Assembly: GCF_014898815.1 (NCBI RefSeq)
Contig: NW_026515539.1
Location: 3,906,001 to 3,970,000 of the forward strand
DNA length: 64,000 nt
From: Panonychus citri
Taxonomy: Eukaryota; Arthropoda; Arachnida; Trombidiformes; Tetranychidae
Direction of reading: 5' to 3'
The notes under the pieces are model-generated. The model had not been told where the DNA came from. It saw only the letters and a list, made by a program, of their open reading frames with translations, and did no database searches. Made by a program: the position numbers and the translations under genes. Below, piece by piece: positions 15,501 through 31,324 of the stretch; within the stretch, counting starts at the first letter, position 1, and each line of letters starts with the position of its first letter.

Positions 15501-18500
15501 AAACTTTAATTAACTTTGATTCACAATTTGTAAGACTCGAAACTTTTTGAGTTACGAAAAGTTTGAAAACTTTGTTTGTTTTGTTTTTTGCTTCCTGATA
15601 ATCATTTATCATTAGACTCGATTATTATTATTATCAAATTGATTATCAACTCTTACAACTTTAATCATTGTTATTATTCAATTCTAATCGTTAATTGTGA
15701 TTTATACGGTGTTAATCTGTACTCCGTTAATTAACCATTTACATTGAATTGCATCTCATTGAACTACCAAAAAGTTAATAATTGATGTTGATTACATTTA
15801 GTTAACTTTTTTTTTTTACTTCTTCTCTCCAATCAAATGATAATTATAACGATCATGGTGATGATAATCTTAATAAATTAGTTAATATGTTTCAAGAATA
15901 AAATGTTTAAAAGAATTAAATAATTATTTTCTCCACCATTTAAACTAATCATTTGTGTATTTGTTGCACAAAAATTAAATTAATTTTTCTCGCTGTTAAA
16001 TGTTTTCCACTTGATTGGTAAATCAAATGGTCAATCAAAGTGTGATTTGATTCTGATTCTGTTCTGGAAAAAAAGTTCTGAACCAAAGTAATTCAAGAAG
16101 AAGAAGAAGAAGAAAAAAAAAGGTTGACAACTCATCTGTCTTCAACTGTTTCTTTTCTGTTGAAGAGAAAAAAGAAAATTAATCATTGATTGATTGTTGA
16201 TTAACGTAAGAAATTAACTATTGCAATTTAATGATTACCATTGATGCCTCAAGTAAAATAACAACTTTTTTACTTGATTTTCCAACACACACACAAATGA
16301 TTATCACAATAACGATAGTAAAAGATTGTGAATGTAAATCGTTGTTAAAATTGAGCAGAAAAAAAAATGCAAAACTAAATTGTTTTTATAATTAGAGATG
16401 AGAATAGAAAATGATAATATTATATTCTAATCAACAGCATTTAGTTAATTATTTAGCGAGAAAAAATTGATCACAATTAACATATTCATGGAGAGAGAGA
16501 GAGAGAGAAATATAATGTTTTTTTCAATAGTGAAATTGATTGAATTTGGTGATAGAAAAAAAGTAAATAGTGATAATAATGATGTTGATTAGTTTGCAAC
16601 AATTAAGGAAAAACTTTGTTGTTTGGTTTACTTTTGCATCCGGTTGATTGTTGCATGTTTAAGAGAGTAAATGACAAGCTTATGAGAGAGAGAGGGAGAG
16701 ATCATCTCACTCTCTTTCTCTTTCTCTCTCATGTTCAACAATTATAATCATCAATTGATAATCGATTAGTTTTCTTCACCATATAATTATAATCAGATAA
16801 CTTTTTGATCAACTCCCAATGAGAAAAAAGCAATACCCAACCTTGATTCCGTTTCCACCCTCGTGAAGATAATTTTAAAACTTTTTTTTTTCATCTTGCA
16901 AAAATTATTATTATTATTATGATATTGTTTTTATCGGTGATCTGAGATACTTTTAACGTCATCAGCATCTTCATCTTCATCATCATTATCATCATCATCA
17001 TGGTCTGCCCTTGGCAATCACATTATCAGAAATATACACTAATCAGTTATACACATTAATTTGAATATCTGTTGAATTAGTTTAATAATAATTATAATAA
17101 TAGTTATCGCTAATGATGATTGTGATTATCATGATGATGATAATGAGATGAGCAATTGAAAAGGTAACAATTAATATGATGATGAAAGAAAACAGGTAAA
17201 TAACAATTCATAATAATAATTGATAATTTTTCAACTTTTTAATTTCGTGACTTTGGTTTTGTTTTTATTATTATTAATACATTGAAAGAATTGAATTATT
17301 TCATTAATATTGATGATGATGATTATTATTTCATCTTGTTATTGTTTGATTGAGTAAATTAGTTAGCAAATTGTTGATTCACTTGATTCTCATCTCTGAT
17401 TTAGTTTACCAAAGTTCATTGGTTTTCAGGGTTACCCTTTAACTATTACATTATCTCCCATACATTAATTATGATCATCCTCATCAATTACAATCTATCA
17501 ATCATTAATTTCAGGAATAACTATCAATTGGATAACAATAATTGATTGTTTTCAGAAACAATGTGATAAATTTTCCCTTCATTCATTGAAGATTCAAGAT
17601 GATGCTGATGATGATCACAAGTAAATAGAAAATAAAATTAATGAGTAATTGTATTTCCATTTTGCGATTAATCGTCATCAGTTCCGTTTCCTTTTCTCTT
17701 TTTTTACTTTTGCTCTCTCTCAATGGAAAAGATGAAGACCAATAAGTTGGCAGAACGAAATGAAAACATAGCTAAGAAAAGATGTCACTTCCTCTTTGTT
17801 TCTCATCTCTTTTTTAACCTTCGCTCAATTTTCACTTAATAAGCAGCGAATGCTGATGACAAGTCATTCGCCTCATTATCTCTCAGATATCAGGGTCATC
17901 AAGAATCTTGGAAACTCTCACTCGACATTTTCTTTTCTTTTTTTCCACTAAAAAAATACACACACACACACATTGAAAATTCAAACAGGATATACGACAT
18001 AAAGATGCTTCTTCTCATTCATTGATGTACTTCGGTTAATGAGAAAACTGTATCATCTGTAATTTTGACAATCGTTTTACAACTGATATTAAACACTGAC
18101 AAAACTTTTCGACAATTATAACAATAGGAAACCTAATGGATTTCAAAGTAAACACGATTGCATATCCTTCCTGTAGTTCCTCAAGTCTTTCGTAGTTGAG
18201 GAAACTTTGGAAACAAAAGAAACCGCCAAATGATTGATTCATCAGACAGAATTTTCAATCTCCATGAATCTCTCAGAATAGGCTGAAGAAATTTCGTCAA
18301 TTCAATGTTGATGATTCAGTTTTTTTCTTTCTTTCTCTATCAACTTTAACTTTCTCTCTCTCTCTCTCTCTCTCTCCTCCCTTCTTGTTATCATCATGAT
18401 GACAGTAAGTTGATGATGAAGTTTATGCTTCTGTTGCTACTTATAATTTCATTGATGATGATGATGATGATGAGGGAATCTCTCAAATTATAACTATATG

Positions 18501-19743
18501 ATTATTCATATTTCTATTGGAACAAGATAATTCTGATATAAAATATAATCTTTTGAGTAAAAATGAAGAAGAAAAAAAATCTCAACAAAGATGAAGCAAA
18601 ATAAACAGCAAATTTTGGGCAATATGCAAAATTTTCAGATGAATTTGCTGAATCCCATGACGATGATGAACATGATAATTAAGATGATGATCATAATGAT
18701 ACTAATGTGAGTAAAGATTAAATGAGACCTGAAATTTCAGCATTTTAATAAATATTAATTTCATTTTTTTTCTTCTTATTCTCATTTCCATGGTAAATAT
18801 GAAAAGTTTCAAATATCCTTAACTCAGCAGAGATAGCAAATGATAATCTACTTTTCCTTATCAACTGAAAATGTATAATCTTGAGATGAATCGAGAGCAA
18901 TATTATCATTACAATGATATTAATATCATTTCATATCCATTTCCATGTTATTAGTAAGTTAAATTCACGTGTTGACTTGTAGATGATTAATCATCTTAAG
19001 CTGTTGTTGGTTATCTTGTTAATTGTTTAATCTAAATGTGAATCGGATTGATTAGGAATGGTTTCAACAATAATCACGATAATAGATTAAATAACATCAT
19101 TTCTTTTGTTATTCTTTTTATCATCTTCTCATTTTCTATCATCATCATTATCATTCCCTCATCATTTTCCTCTCTCTCTCTCTCTCTCTTGTTAACAGGA
19201 TCCATTGTGACATCGCCAATGATTTATAAATCTAATCAGTGGTTCGATAATTAATTGGTTCTTTTTGTGTACTTTTTGCACAATTGAATACGTAATTAAG
19301 TCTCTCACTATTTCATCCAATGGTACATGAAATTACAATAACAATATTCAATTGACTGAATCGAGAAAATCAAATCACTAAATCGAAGGCAATTTGAGTA
19401 ACTTTTTTTTTCGAAACTTGGAAAAGTTTTAAACAATCGTTTTACATATAAGTTTAACTGCGAAATTGTTTCTCTTTCAATCTAATTGTTGAAGGTCCAT
19501 GGTAATTAAAACTAATCATTAACAATTCAATTCAATTAAACTGTTCTTCTAATAATTAAAAGTATTAATAGTAACACTGATAGAGAAAAACATTAATTGA
19601 AACAAAAGTGAAAGTTTTTGTTTCTGCTTTTATCTTTTAATCAATTAGATGAGATTGTAATTAAACTTTCGTATATTTAATTAACACAAATAAAACTTTT
19701 CTAAACTAAAACAGAGATGAAAATATAATAAATACCATGGAAC

Positions 19744-19746
<3 letters not shown>

Positions 19747-19805
<59 letters not shown>
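19747..19805. repeat. (TC)n microsatellite
   Basis: Uninterrupted 59-bp TC tract. Confidence 0.97.
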
Positions 19806-19807
<2 letters not shown>

Positions 19808-22259
19808 AATAATGATGATAAAAAAATGAGAGAAAAACTTAAGAATAAACAAAGAAAAGGAAACTGTGGAAATTAGTTCTCAGAATTTTGAATACGAGGA
19901 AGATGAAGATGTAAATGGATAGATAGATAAAAAAAAGTTCATTCTTTTAACAATTTATTGCATCACTTAATCAACTATGTTCCCGAATCTGCATCATCCT
20001 CATCATCATCTTTCTCATCATCATGTTCATCACTTTTCCTCTTGAAGATGATGATATAACAACAACAACAAGAGAGAAAAGCAAATGCGATGAGAGGTTG
20101 ATTATGAAGTGGCTCAAGTTGGATGCGGTCGACGGAGGCCACAACAAACGACTTTATTATTATGCCCAAGAGGAAATAAAAAGGGAACTTGTCTTCATCA
20201 TCATCTATGTATAAACACAATATATAATGGATGATGAAGATGAGAAGAAAGAGAAAGAGAGAGACCGAGATGAAAGACTAAACCTTACTCACTCCCATTC
20301 TAATGGCTTTTAGAAGAAGAAGAGAAAGAATAGAAAATCGGAAGTTTCTTTTCTTCACACCATTACATCTTCTTCATCTTCATCTTCATCTCTTTCTATT
20401 TTTTATTATATATTCACTCTACAGCCCATCCTCATTTCTTTACTTTACTAATGTTTTTTTCTCTCACCCTCTATCTCTCTCTCATTCTCTCCCCTTTTCT
20501 TTGCTTTAAATGGATTGTGCTAGAGAGAGAGAGAGAGAGAGAGAAGTAGAAACCATCATCTAATCATCATCATTATCATCAACATCAATATCATCTTCAT
20601 CTTCATCATTATCTATTGACGAAGATAAAAGAATGATACAAATACTGAAGATGAAGATGAAGCTTTTGCATCTTTGATGAATAGTAATGATGATAACATT
20701 TCTTGGAGCTCGTTTTCAGAATCATCTTATTCAATGATTATTGTATTAAGATGACAAGAAGAAGAAAAAAACTTCTCCTTAGAATAGTTTTCCTTTTTTT
20801 AATACATATAAATGTAATCAACTTCCGTTTCCATGAGCTCTTTTATTTAGAGCTTTTTTCCACCATCATATTGTTTTCCGACATTTTAATTGTCAAATGT
20901 AATGTCAACTCTCTTGGTTTATTATTATCTCTTTTATATTTATTATTGTAAACTACAAAATCCTTAATATGATTACATGTTTGTGTAAATTTTGATAACC
21001 TCTGTGATTGAACCTCTTGTGATGTAAGTGATTTAGAGATGATGAGGATGATAATTGTCGCAGTTAACAATCACTTCACTGGATACATTGAATACTGAAT
21101 GAGTGATTTAAATGTAGCTTCTAATGGGCTTAGAATATGACAAAGGACAAAACATTACAAACCCTTTTCTCAATCTCCAGGATCCATTTGGATAACCGTT
21201 AGTTGATATTCTCATAAATGACCTACAACAATAATCACGAACCTTTTTTTTTATCGATACATTATCAATAAAATGACAATGATAAATATCAATTTTAACA
21301 AAATGATGTTTATTCAGATAATCAAAAACTAATCTCTAAAACTTTTCAACCTTTAACACTTTGCAATCAAAACAATTACAAATAAAAAGCTGATTAGCAA
21401 AAAAAAATAATCCTACCAATTAACAGATGATCAATATTTAGGTGAGATATTAAATATTAATTATTATCTCTGTCATAATAATAACCAAAAAGGGAAAAGG
21501 ATAATAAAACTTTTGATTAGAATTCCAAGTTCTAACAAACTCGAAGGGATAGTGGAAGATAATTCTCTCTCTCTCTCTCTCTCTCTTTTTCTTTCTCTAT
21601 TTTAATCCTTTTCCCTCTTGTTATTCATGTTCATCATTAGTTAATAGAATATGTAATCAAAAGATTATCAATGTTGTTGATGTATTATTGTGTTGGTGAC
21701 AATGTTAATTGAAATGAAATGACGGAAACAAATAAACAAAATGGGAAGATGATTATTATCACAAACCAAACAATAATAATCCAGCAAACAAGCAAAACCC
21801 ACTAACCACGCCTTACATTTAGTAACAATGATAGTAATCATCCCATTCACTCATTCATTCATCCATCCACTCAACCCCTTTGCCTTTAACACTCAAATAG
21901 AGAGAGAGAGAGACAATAACATACAGAGGCTTTTCAATGGATTTTCAAGTAATATTATGAAAACATGGTAATGAAAAAAAAAGAATTATTAATGTTTGTA
22001 CAATTGCGAAAATTTTATATTATTTATTATATAACTTATTCGCTCCTACTGTAACCCTTTTCGCCTCCTCCCACCTCATTTTCTTGAAAAGGGAAGAGAA
22101 AATAACGATTTTCTCTTCTCTTTTATACCGAAATTTGTCACAATAATGAAACAGAATCACAAATCATTGATTCATCAAAATTCTTACTCTCTCATTCTCT
22201 CATAGTAATAACTTTTACAATCATTATCATCCTACTTCTCTCAATAAACCCACATACCC

Positions 22260-22262
<3 letters not shown>

Positions 22263-22312
<50 letters not shown>
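22263..22312. repeat. (TC)n microsatellite
   Basis: Uninterrupted 50-bp TC tract. Confidence 0.97.
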
Positions 22313-22315
<3 letters not shown>

Positions 22316-24376
22316 CTAATGTTCTTTATCACCAACTTGATCCTCATCATCATCTATCTTGTTTACAATCTCTTCTTTTCAATGTTTTCCTTTTTTTTCT
22401 TGTATAATATCATTTTTTTGTCAATGTTATATATTGAAACTTATATTAATAATATGATGGATATAATTTTGTTTCCCTTAACCAAAACGTTAACAAAAGC
22501 AACAAATTAATAAAAATCCTAAATAACAAGTAGTTCATTGATGACAAAGAATCACAACTCTCTGTGTGTGTATATAAAATACACCAACATATTCAATCTT
22601 GCAGTTATTATCATTAAATAATAATAATACACTTGATCCACACTGTCCATGGATCTTGATTCTTAATTTGATTATTTGTAACTTCCTCTTATTGACTCTT
22701 GATACTCCTCCATTGATTAGCTGCTTATTATTATTATCTTTAACTTTCTTCACAATCAATGATTAATACTTTAATTAATCCATTGTAAATATAAGTTACT
22801 CAGATCAGAGTAACTTCAACCTTCATTTTCAGGTTCATCTTCATCTTGATGATCGGTTGATTTGTTGAATTAACTTGAAAAAGATGTTGATAAATTGAAT
22901 TATATTCAACACTAGACTTATATACATGTTTAACTCGATACCTTTAGAACTTATCAATGATCCAATAATGAGACCTTCGAGTGTTGCTTAAGGCGATCTA
23001 ACTGTTTGTTGGTTACATGATGAAGAGGAGGAAAAAAATGAGCGAAAAACTTTTACCACAATTATAATCATTCTCATCATGTTTTCCCTATTAATATGAT
23101 GAGTATCGAGTAAATAATCTTGTTACCAGTTAACAGTAACAATGAATTCTGTCAATGTAACTCACAGCAGGAGCAACAGTTACAAGTTTAGCCAGTGGCT
23201 ATCATTTAACTGGTCAGACAAAAAGTGACCAGAAAAAAAAGTGTCACTCAAATGGTCATTTTGAGTATTTATAAGAAAAGAAAAAGTTTTCGGTGTCTTT
23301 TTTTTTCATCAATTCAATTCAATATATATTTCTCTGATTCTATGTGTATGTGTATGTTGTTGATTATCAATGATTGATGATTGATGATGATGCAAAAATG
23401 AAAGAAACTGATTATCTTGACAATGATTATGATGATGATGATGATGATAATGATGATGTTTATTTGTTAATTTCTTTAAGGAGGAGGGCAGGGTTAAGGG
23501 GATGATGTTTGCTACTTCAATCATGATGATAATTTGGATTATTATTATGTGACTTGGATCATTGTTAATTGAAGATGAACAGTTTCCAAATCTACTGCTA
23601 CTGAAAATTCTGGTTTATTCTGATCGTTGAAATTTAAAGCTCTCTCAAGATATCATCTAAATGCATGAGAAGAGCAATTGATTCCTTGATTAAATGACGT
23701 TTGATCGATGTGGAATGTATTATATTCTTGTTGTTGACTATTCCCGGGTAAAGTAAATGGCAGAGTGAGATTGAGAGAGAGAGAGAGAGAGGCTCCGAGA
23801 TGATAATGATGATCAAGAAGATGATACCTAAGATAATAATGATACAGATGATGTTTGATATACAAAAAAGTAAAAATTTCAAGTTTCAAAAAAAAAAGAT
23901 GAAAAAGTTTTATCATTAGTTTGAGGATAACTTTTTGCATAATTATTAGCATCATCATCTTTAAGATGCCAGTGGATCAGCTGATTTCATCTTGAGTTTC
24001 ATGTGTGTGTTATGTGATAAAAATCTATGGTGAGCTCATTGAATTTCAGGGAATAGAAATGAAAGAGGGAAAAGTTTTCGAAACATAAGAAAAAACAATT
24101 TCTCCAGAAACGATTGTGTCTCTCTTGTTGGGAATTCATTTGATTAGGAAGAGGAAAAGAAGTGAAAAGTTTTAATCTGTTGAGTGTTTAAAATGCATCG
24201 ATAATTTATGAGTAGAACTTTGATTCTACAGAAAAAGGAGGACCTAACACGTTATCACCTTTAATTGAGGGCGTGGTATTGAGCGTGATGCGTAAACAGA
24301 ACAATTAAATATAGTAAACATGATTATCACGATCTCTTGCCACCTTCAACTTGATAGTTTCATGGATTGACTGACG

Positions 24377-24380
<4 letters not shown>

Positions 24381-24418
<38 letters not shown>
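24381..24418. repeat. (GA)n microsatellite
   Basis: Uninterrupted GA tract of about 38 bp. Confidence 0.95.
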
Positions 24419-24421
<3 letters not shown>

Positions 24422-24793
24422 TTTTCTTCTTCAAGAGAATCAAATAAAAAAGTGAATATTTATCATTTGCTTACAGGAGAAAAGAAGATAAAAAAATAAT
24501 CATTATCATAATTGTAATGGAATAACATCATTTATCTCTGTTGATTATCACTAATGAATGTTACCAGTCAGTTTTTACTCATTACGGCTCATTTCTGCTA
24601 ATTAATCGTCATCATCATGGTTAATATTAGAAGATTATCTCTTTAACCTTAATCAGGACGATAACACTAAATGATACGCATCTTTTATTAAATTTTTATT
24701 CTTCCCAATCTACTAATCATCATCATGGAATCATTTTTTTTTACTTTATCTCTATTCAATTGAATCACTGAGATTAAATGAAAATAAAGATGA

Positions 24794-24828
<35 letters not shown>

Positions 24829-24897
24829 GAATGATGTGTTCTCTCATCCATTTGGACATAATACTCTTCCTAATGAATATTGACCTTGATATCAAAA

Positions 24898-24900
<3 letters not shown>

Positions 24901-24948
<48 letters not shown>
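24901..24948. repeat. (CT)n microsatellite
   Basis: Uninterrupted 48-bp CT tract. A second shorter CT tract lies about 80 bp upstream. Confidence 0.95.
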
Positions 24949-24952
<4 letters not shown>

Positions 24953-26413
24953 TCTTTCATTTATGTTTTCTATTCATTCTGGTATCGATTTTTCATTTGA
25001 AAAGCTCATCATCATTTCTCTTGCCTCATGATTCTTGAAACTTCTTATCATTTATTAGTTACTCTTCCCATTTGTTTCTCTCATTATTATTTTCTTATCT
25101 TTTTCAATTATCAATTTTAATCTCTCTCTCTCTCTCTCTCTCTCAACTAGAATCTTGTTCCAGTCCATGAGTTACTCATGAGAAGGGTGAAAAACTCAGT
25201 CTTTGCGGTTGACAATCACTTTATCAATTTCCCTGGTTTTTTCTGCATTATTATTACATGAAAATTGCATGGACATAATTCAATGCTCATTCACCATCAT
25301 GCAGAACAATCAAAACCTTTGCAAAAATACAACAAAAGCAACAAAAAAAACGCTGATTACTTGAAATACAAAACTGTCAATCTTTTCATTATCACCTTTT
25401 GCAATTATCTCACAATCGTCTGTAGTTAATTGTGTAATTACAACTTAATTGTAGTCAAGTATCAGATATCACAATAGAAATGAAAGAAACAATGAAAATG
25501 TTAATTTCTCCACCATTATTTACTAAATAGAGATGAGAATCTGATTAATAATGGAAATAGAAAATAAGTATTTAATTAGATTAGAAAATTTTGTTATTAC
25601 CTCTTATCATTATGGTTCTTATATATTTGATTCATTGGAATAAGAATAACAATTTTTCAGAATAAAATTCGAGAACAATGAACAGAACCAATTGGCATGA
25701 AATTCACAATTTGCTTTTGATTAAATGATTATTAATAATTACAATTGTATTCATCATGTCAGAACGATATTATTATTGATTGAACTTTGAATGAATATTG
25801 AAACAAAATTTTCCCTCTTGTAACAATAATGTTACTATTTTACAGCCATGGTTATTATTGTTATCGTTTATAATACAATAATAATAACAGTTACCAGGTA
25901 ATTACCTTAACATTATAATGTTAATTGTTGCAAACCAGCTCACAGTTATCATTATTATCTTCAAGGGAAATTGATAATGATAATAATGGAGACCAATTTG
26001 CATACGATAATATGAAATGAATGGAAAATTAGTTGCAAGAGAGAGAGAGAGAGAGAGAGAGAAAAGTAAACGAAGTAAACAGAAAAGAAATCAAAGTAAT
26101 CAATATAATTTAGTTTTCTACTTAAAAACTAACATGCAAAATTAGAGCGAAAAAAAAGTTTCATTTGCGAAGTTCATTTTTCTCTAAGCCATGAAATCGT
26201 TTCATCTTCTAGTTTCTTGCTGCTTACACTTTTGGTGTAATAATTTTCATAATTCATCAAAAGAACTTTTTTTTTCTTCACAAAAAAAAGTTCATATCAG
26301 TTGAAATAAGAATAAAAAAGCAAAACAATAATCAAGAACATCATAACCTTGGAGTAATTACATCAACATGTAAGACCATTTACCTCCGTGAGTGAAGTAT
26401 CTTGAATAATAAT

Positions 26414-26449
<36 letters not shown>

Positions 26450-27679
26450 GATGAGGATCAGGTAGAAAAACAAAAAAAAAGAGAAGAGAAAAAATAAATT
26501 CATTTTTTTTTCTTACTAAAACATAGAGAAAAAAACATAAATAAAACTACATGAAGTCAATGGAATCAATGAGATGTAATATCAAGAGTTTCTCATAGCG
26601 ACATGCGGAAGAAAAGGTAACAAGGATTGTCTTAAGTTGATCATTATGAAGATGAAGATGATGGCGAGGTAGGTAAAATAATGAGCAGACAAGCCCATTG
26701 GTAAAAAGGTATTAGAAATGTCCAAAGGCAGTGAGTTTCTATTGAGAGAATCAGGTAGAGAAAAGAAAAACTTTCTCTCTCTCTCTCTACCTAAGTCGAC
26801 AAGAAGATAAATTAGCAGAAAAACCATTGCGATAACCTAACGAGAAATAATGCTCAGCTTTATTCTTATGCAAGATAAAATTAGAAGAGAGAGATAGAGA
26901 GAGACAACCATTTCTCTTATTATCATTATCATCCTCATCATCTTTGACTCTCTCTCTCTCTCTCTCTGCAATAGATAGTGAATTAATTTTTTCCTCACTG
27001 ATACTAGGTTACCTTCTAGGTGTTGTTGAACTTGCGTGCTTGTTTGATGCACAGAAAAAGCATCTTCATCTCCCTTCATCTTTTTTTTCTGTTTTTTTCA
27101 AGGACTAGGTTGAGGTTGAGGTTGATATGTGTGGTGAGATTAATTTGGTTTAGGATATCCTGCTGAGATCTGACTTTTAAAGTGACTTTTAATTCTTTCT
27201 CTTTTTCTCTTTCTTTCCTCTCTTTCTCCATCTCATGTCCCATAAGCTTTGATCATCATCATCATGATTAACTTGATTCAGATCTTCTTGTGATGTTACT
27301 TGATTATGATGATGATGATACTTACATGGAATCAGGTACAAAGTAGAAAAAAAGAAACAAGAATCAAAGTCTTGTTTTCATCTTTTTCTTCTTTTTATTA
27401 TTATATGTATCTGATTATGATCGCCATCTTCATCATTATTTTTCTTTTCGCCTTCTCTCTTGTTATGGAGAATCAGATTTATCTTTTACTCTTCAAATGC
27501 TTATGAACATTTGGAATTAAGCTCAGGGATGGACAAGTTTAGATAATCTTGGTGTCCAATGGATATTTTTTTCTTCATCATAATCAATAATTGCTCAATA
27601 TTAAGCTGCTCACAGAACGGAACTAGATTATATTCACTTCCGTCTTGCTATTTTGCTTATTCCATATTCCATCTTGATT

Positions 27680-27682
<3 letters not shown>

Positions 27683-27723
<41 letters not shown>
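27683..27723. repeat. (TC)n microsatellite
   Basis: Uninterrupted TC tract of about 41 bp. It creates the overlapping Ser/Leu-rich open frames at this place. Confidence 0.95.
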
Positions 27724-27726
<3 letters not shown>

Positions 27727-28300
27727 TATCTATTATGTCCATCTTTATGGTCACTCTGATTCTAGTTTCTTCTTTTTCTTCTGTCCATTTCCATTGATAA
27801 TCTTTGTTTTCTCTTATCCAACTAATTCATCTAGATAATTGTCTCTTAGTCTCTCTCATCAATGATTATCATCTTAGCATCTTAAAGATGGAAAGAATTA
27901 ACTATCTCAATTGCTTATTTTAAAAGGGCAAAACTAATCAATCAGATAAATTTTTATCGATTCAAAGGTAAGATAATTGTCTCCAATCAAATTGTTAATC
28001 AAACTGATTGAAATTAATAGCAAACGATACCAAAAATCAACTATTTCTAAATAGTGATAATTAATTAGATTGTTGTTTATAAAAGTATCTTGACAAAAGT
28101 TGATTATCAGCATTTGATAAATGGCGAAGAAGAAAAAAACTAATAACATTACTCAGTTGATTCTGATAAATGAAATAAATGTTTTCCTTTCATCTTGTTG
28201 ACAATAGAAATTAATTAATTTCATTATTATCATCATGTTCATCTGATTCTCTCAGTTAAGATTCAGCAAACAGAATATAAAAAACAAAGTTGACAAAGTT

Positions 28301-28303
<3 letters not shown>

Positions 28304-28356
<53 letters not shown>
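28304..28356. repeat. (TC)n microsatellite
   Basis: Uninterrupted TC tract of about 53 bp. Confidence 0.95.
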
Positions 28357-28359
<3 letters not shown>

Positions 28360-29068
28360 TGTTATTATCATCATTGAATTACTGATGAAAACCACATACT
28401 GAGTTTACATGTAATATTAACAAAGACTCAACTTTGTTGTAAATACCTTTTGAATCAATGTTAGTCAATGTTGATGAGATGAATGGTTTACATTATTATC
28501 ATCATTTGTTGATATTGTTTGATATTTGAAAAAGATGAAGAAACAGATGATGAAGATGATAAAAGAGAGAAAAATCTCTGTAACATAAAAATGATGTAAT
28601 AATAATAATAATAATAATCAGTGGTCTCTCAAATGATGATCCAGTTTCCAGATTGACCAGAGCTTGTTTATCATCATCTCCATCACTTTTATGTATACAC
28701 ATACAAAATATACATATAAAACTTTCACTGGATATTATTAGGTGTTAAAAAGTTTTTTCCATCTCATTGGGACAATTAAGATTAAGACCAATCTTGATTA
28801 GATTCAGTTAATTAGTGAAAAATTTACTATTCTTTGCGATTCAATTATCATTGTGAATACACAAAAAGGACATAAACTTTTGTATTTACATTACATAACC
28901 AACCATGTTGATACTTTATGTTACAAAGTTAATAGTTGTCAATGAATGAATTATGCAGTCTGCAATTTTTAAATATCGCTAATTAATCACTGCAATTAGT
29001 AGTTTAAATATGATTTTCTTTATTATCTCCTTTTCACTGATTCTCATCATGATGAATAAAAAGATGCT

Positions 29069-29102
<34 letters not shown>

Positions 29103-31276
29103 CCGTTTAAACCATGCAACCAATTTCACCGAAACTGGTGCAAAGTAATAAAGGAAAAGCTTTTAACACCTCAAAGTTTTCATATTCAAAGACAAAGATC
29201 AGAATCTGAACTCTGGAAACACTGTAATCATATATGCAGAAAGTTATTCAATGTTTTTTATGCCAAAACAAAATTATTGCCAAAAAAAACCTCTAAAAAT
29301 TGTGCATCCATAAAATAATAACTTGCCAATTACTTGGAGGAATACATTTCATCTTTATCATCAACATCATCTCCATCCTCATCTTCATTTTCATCTCTAT
29401 CATTTTTTGTCAGAACTTAGCTACTTCCATGTAACGAAAAGTTTTCTGTTAATCTTCCCAATCCACTATTCGTAACCATGGAAACATTGGCAAAATTAAT
29501 TGTCATCATCGTTAATATATTGATACAAATTCTGTTGATGGTTTTGTATTTTGTATCAAAATGAGAGTAAATCAGATCAAGAGGATGCAGTTTACTAATG
29601 ATGATGATGATGATGACGATGATGAAGATGATGAAGATGATTGTGACTCGAAAAAGGTTCAGAATCATTATCATCATTACTAATATCATGATGATGACCT
29701 TAACTTAATTAATTGAATTTTTCTTACTGTTGATTGTTTTATTGATTGTTTTTCTGTTGTTGTTGTTGTATTTGTTTAATTTTTCACTGATTGTTTACCT
29801 GTGTGTAGACAAGATCAATCTTTGGTGGTCCTACAACAATCAGGCTATTATAAGATACATTAAATCGTGATCAATTTACCTATTAGTTGATGATTATCAT
29901 CATCATCATCTTTTACCTGAGTAAGCAAAGTAAAAGATAAAAGAATCAACTTATTTTTGTGTTTCTAGTTATTTACCTTTATTTAATTTCATGTAATCAC
30001 AATTAACAAGTCAACAGGTTCTCACGAAATTGACTGACATCAATAATAATCATAAATACATGATAACAAGATAATTGGCAATCTATTGTTGATTAGGTTG
30101 ATTGTCTCTGTTGATTGTATCGGTTGATTAAAAAAATTGCAATCTAACTAATGACTTGAAGCTATTCATGATTATGTTGATAGATTAAATTAAATAATAA
30201 TGATAACTGTAAAATTGATTGAGTTGATTTGAGTTTAGTTGATGAACAAGAGAGAGAAAGAGAGAGAGAGAGAGATGTTGATGATGATGAAAAAGAAAAA
30301 GTTAATTCCAATGAAAAACTCAATTCAAGGGTGAAAATAATAATACATGATGAAGATAAAAACTGATGGATGATAATGTTTATCATAAACAAAGTATTGA
30401 ATTTATGGTTTGTTGATTGAGTAAGATGAAAGTAAATCTTCAATCGCATACATATTATATTTAAATTGTTCATTGTGAATATCATATAGTAAATTTATAT
30501 GGGTTTTGGGTTACTCACTCTCACTCTCTCACTTTCTAGTTAAACTAATTTTAATTCATTTGATTCATTTTAATCATGGTTCCGTTAACTTGGAAAAATA
30601 CTACATGGGCACAGAATAAACCATAATAATGGCGATGATTATAATAGGGAAACCTTTTCATAAGAGTATATATTTTTTATCTGTTTCTCTGTAGTTATTA
30701 TAACCCATTATATTATATCAACATAAGGATGCTCTTGACTAATCATCCTCATCATCATCTTCATCCCTCATCATCAAGTCTAATTACAACCAGTTGATAA
30801 CAATAATTGACTGAATTAGAACTTGATTTGTTATTGAAACTCACTGGTCATTGACATTAGTATATGTTAACATTTAGATTGTCCTATTCATTAGATTTTT
30901 ATATTCTATCAATTTTTTCTTCTCTCTCTCTCTCATTTACCTTGATAAAATTAAAATGACAGATAATCTAGCGTTAAATTCAAATGATACTGATGATAAT
31001 GATGATGATGATTCTGTTATCATTAATTTTTTTTCTCTTTACAATAATCACGTGGTTAAGATGAGAATCATCATCATGCAATAAAAAGTTGATTAGTTGA
31101 TAACAAGTAAATTCATTTAATTCTCAACGAGTCAATCAAATTGAATGCTCACTGAAATAATAAGAAGATGATATAACATTTAATATATAAAAAAACTTTT
31201 CTTTCTCTTTCATTATTATCTATCTTCATCTTCCCTCTTCATCCATCTTCCTCCCTCTCCATCTCCATCTCCATCT

Positions 31277-31279
<3 letters not shown>

Positions 31280-31322
<43 letters not shown>
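31280..31322. repeat. (TC)n microsatellite
   Basis: Uninterrupted TC tract of about 43 bp inside a wider pyrimidine-rich stretch (about 31,200-31,380). Confidence 0.95.

Positions 31323-31324
<2 letters not shown>

Larger units (their letters stand above)
12001..24000. other. Gene-free, microsatellite-rich stretch (second part)
   Basis: Same character as the preceding block. No open frame looks like a protein beyond repeat-derived low complexity, and no RNA gene was recognised. Several perfect dinucleotide tracts are listed separately. Confidence 0.6.
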